This document shows positions 63,815-64,000 of a stretch of DNA of 64,000 nt, piece by piece; within the stretch, counting starts at the first letter, position 1, and each line of letters starts with the position of its first letter. The position numbers were made by a program, and so were the translations under genes. The notes beneath the pieces were generated by a model that worked only from the letters and a program-made list of their open reading frames with translations, did not search any database and had not been told where the DNA came from. Source of the DNA: Dimorphilus gyrociliatus (Eukaryota; Annelida; Polychaeta; Dinophilidae); the NCBI GenBank assembly GCA_904063045.1, contig CAJFCJ010000008.1:558001-622000 (forward strand), in the 5' to 3' direction.

Positions 63815-64000
63815 ATGATTAGATCTAATGTATTTATTAGGAAAACAAAACGGGGCAAAATCTTAAAAGTTGTACGGGAACATTATTTAAGAGACGATGT
63901 ATATTGCAGCTTTCCAAAATGCGAGCAATGTGAGGAAGAAAAACCAATTTTTAGTTCAAACCCCTCTGTAGATTCAAAGGAGTTAGTTGGAAAATATTTA
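63815..64000 (+). CDS. DIS3: DIS3/RRP44 exosome nuclease, N-terminal fragment cut by window edge
   Basis: The first 62 codons of the catalytic exosome subunit, open to the end of the window. The start is MIRSNVFIRKTKRGKILKVV, then REHYLRDDVYCSFPKCEQCEEE, matching the conserved REHYLRDDI-Gly-Cys pattern and the CR3 cysteine motif that ties DIS3 to the exosome core in animals. The PIN, cold-shock, RNB and S1 domains would lie beyond the edge. DIS3L-type cytoplasmic relatives lack this exact N-terminus as far as I know, so nuclear DIS3 is preferred. Confidence 0.85.
   Translation, partial: MIRSNVFIRKTKRGKILKVVREHYLRDDVYCSFPKCEQCEEEKPIFSSNPSVDSKELVGKYL

Overview
This window is nuclear DNA from a small-genome animal. 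It is AT-rich, most introns are only about 45-80 bp with plain GT/AG borders, genes sit a few hundred bases apart on both strands, and the products are metazoan (filamin, CAMSAP, TANGO1, NPC1, adiponectin receptor, creatine kinase, CELF). The creatine-kinase-type phosphagen kinase and the compact layout suggest a lophotrochozoan such as a miniature annelid (Dimorphilus-like), but that assignment is inference. I built exon models by hand. Where exons are listed, reading phase was checked across every junction and each total is a multiple of three.

Layout. 0-11 kb: a single-exon inhibitory serpin (-), a multi-exon tRNA 2'-phosphotransferase with an unusual long N-terminal region (-), and CAMSAP/Patronin (+). 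11-17 kb: ribosomal protein S16 (-) divergent from the P5A ATPase ATP13A1 (+). 17-22 kb: a filamin-repeat protein without an actin-binding domain (-). 22-29 kb: an unrecognised secreted protein (+), a degenerate calmodulin-like protein (+), an SSUH2-like protein (-), a membrane-anchored or secreted C-type lectin (-) and an adiponectin receptor (-). 29-33 kb: two convergent paralogous glycosyltransferase-like genes whose catalytic halves are almost identical. 33.7-36 kb: a very AT-rich, single-exon, Asn/Ile-rich membrane protein I do not recognise. 36-44 kb: TANGO1/MIA3 (-), divergent from a phosphagen kinase (+, 44-46 kb). 47-48 kb: a decayed tandem copy of that kinase gene. 48-54 kb: NPC1 (+). 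54-57.7 kb: a BTB-domain protein (+). 57.9-61 kb: PRPF4B kinase (-), divergent from mitochondrial ribosomal protein L32 (+). 61-62.7 kb: an intronless CELF/Bruno RNA-binding protein (-). 63.8 kb to the edge: the start of DIS3/RRP44 (+).

The genes do not form one pathway. Loose themes are the secretory and endomembrane system (TANGO1, ATP13A1, NPC1, glycosyltransferases), RNA metabolism (Tpt1, PRPF4B, CELF, DIS3) and cytoskeleton (CAMSAP, filamin). Three tight head-to-head pairs (RPS16/ATP13A1, TANGO1/phosphagen kinase, PRPF4B/mL32) suggest shared promoters. The best leads for something new are the expanded Tpt1 protein, the inverted glycosyltransferase pair, the AT-rich orphan membrane gene and the kinase pseudogene. 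I saw no CRISPR array, phage, virus, transposase, tRNA or rRNA gene.
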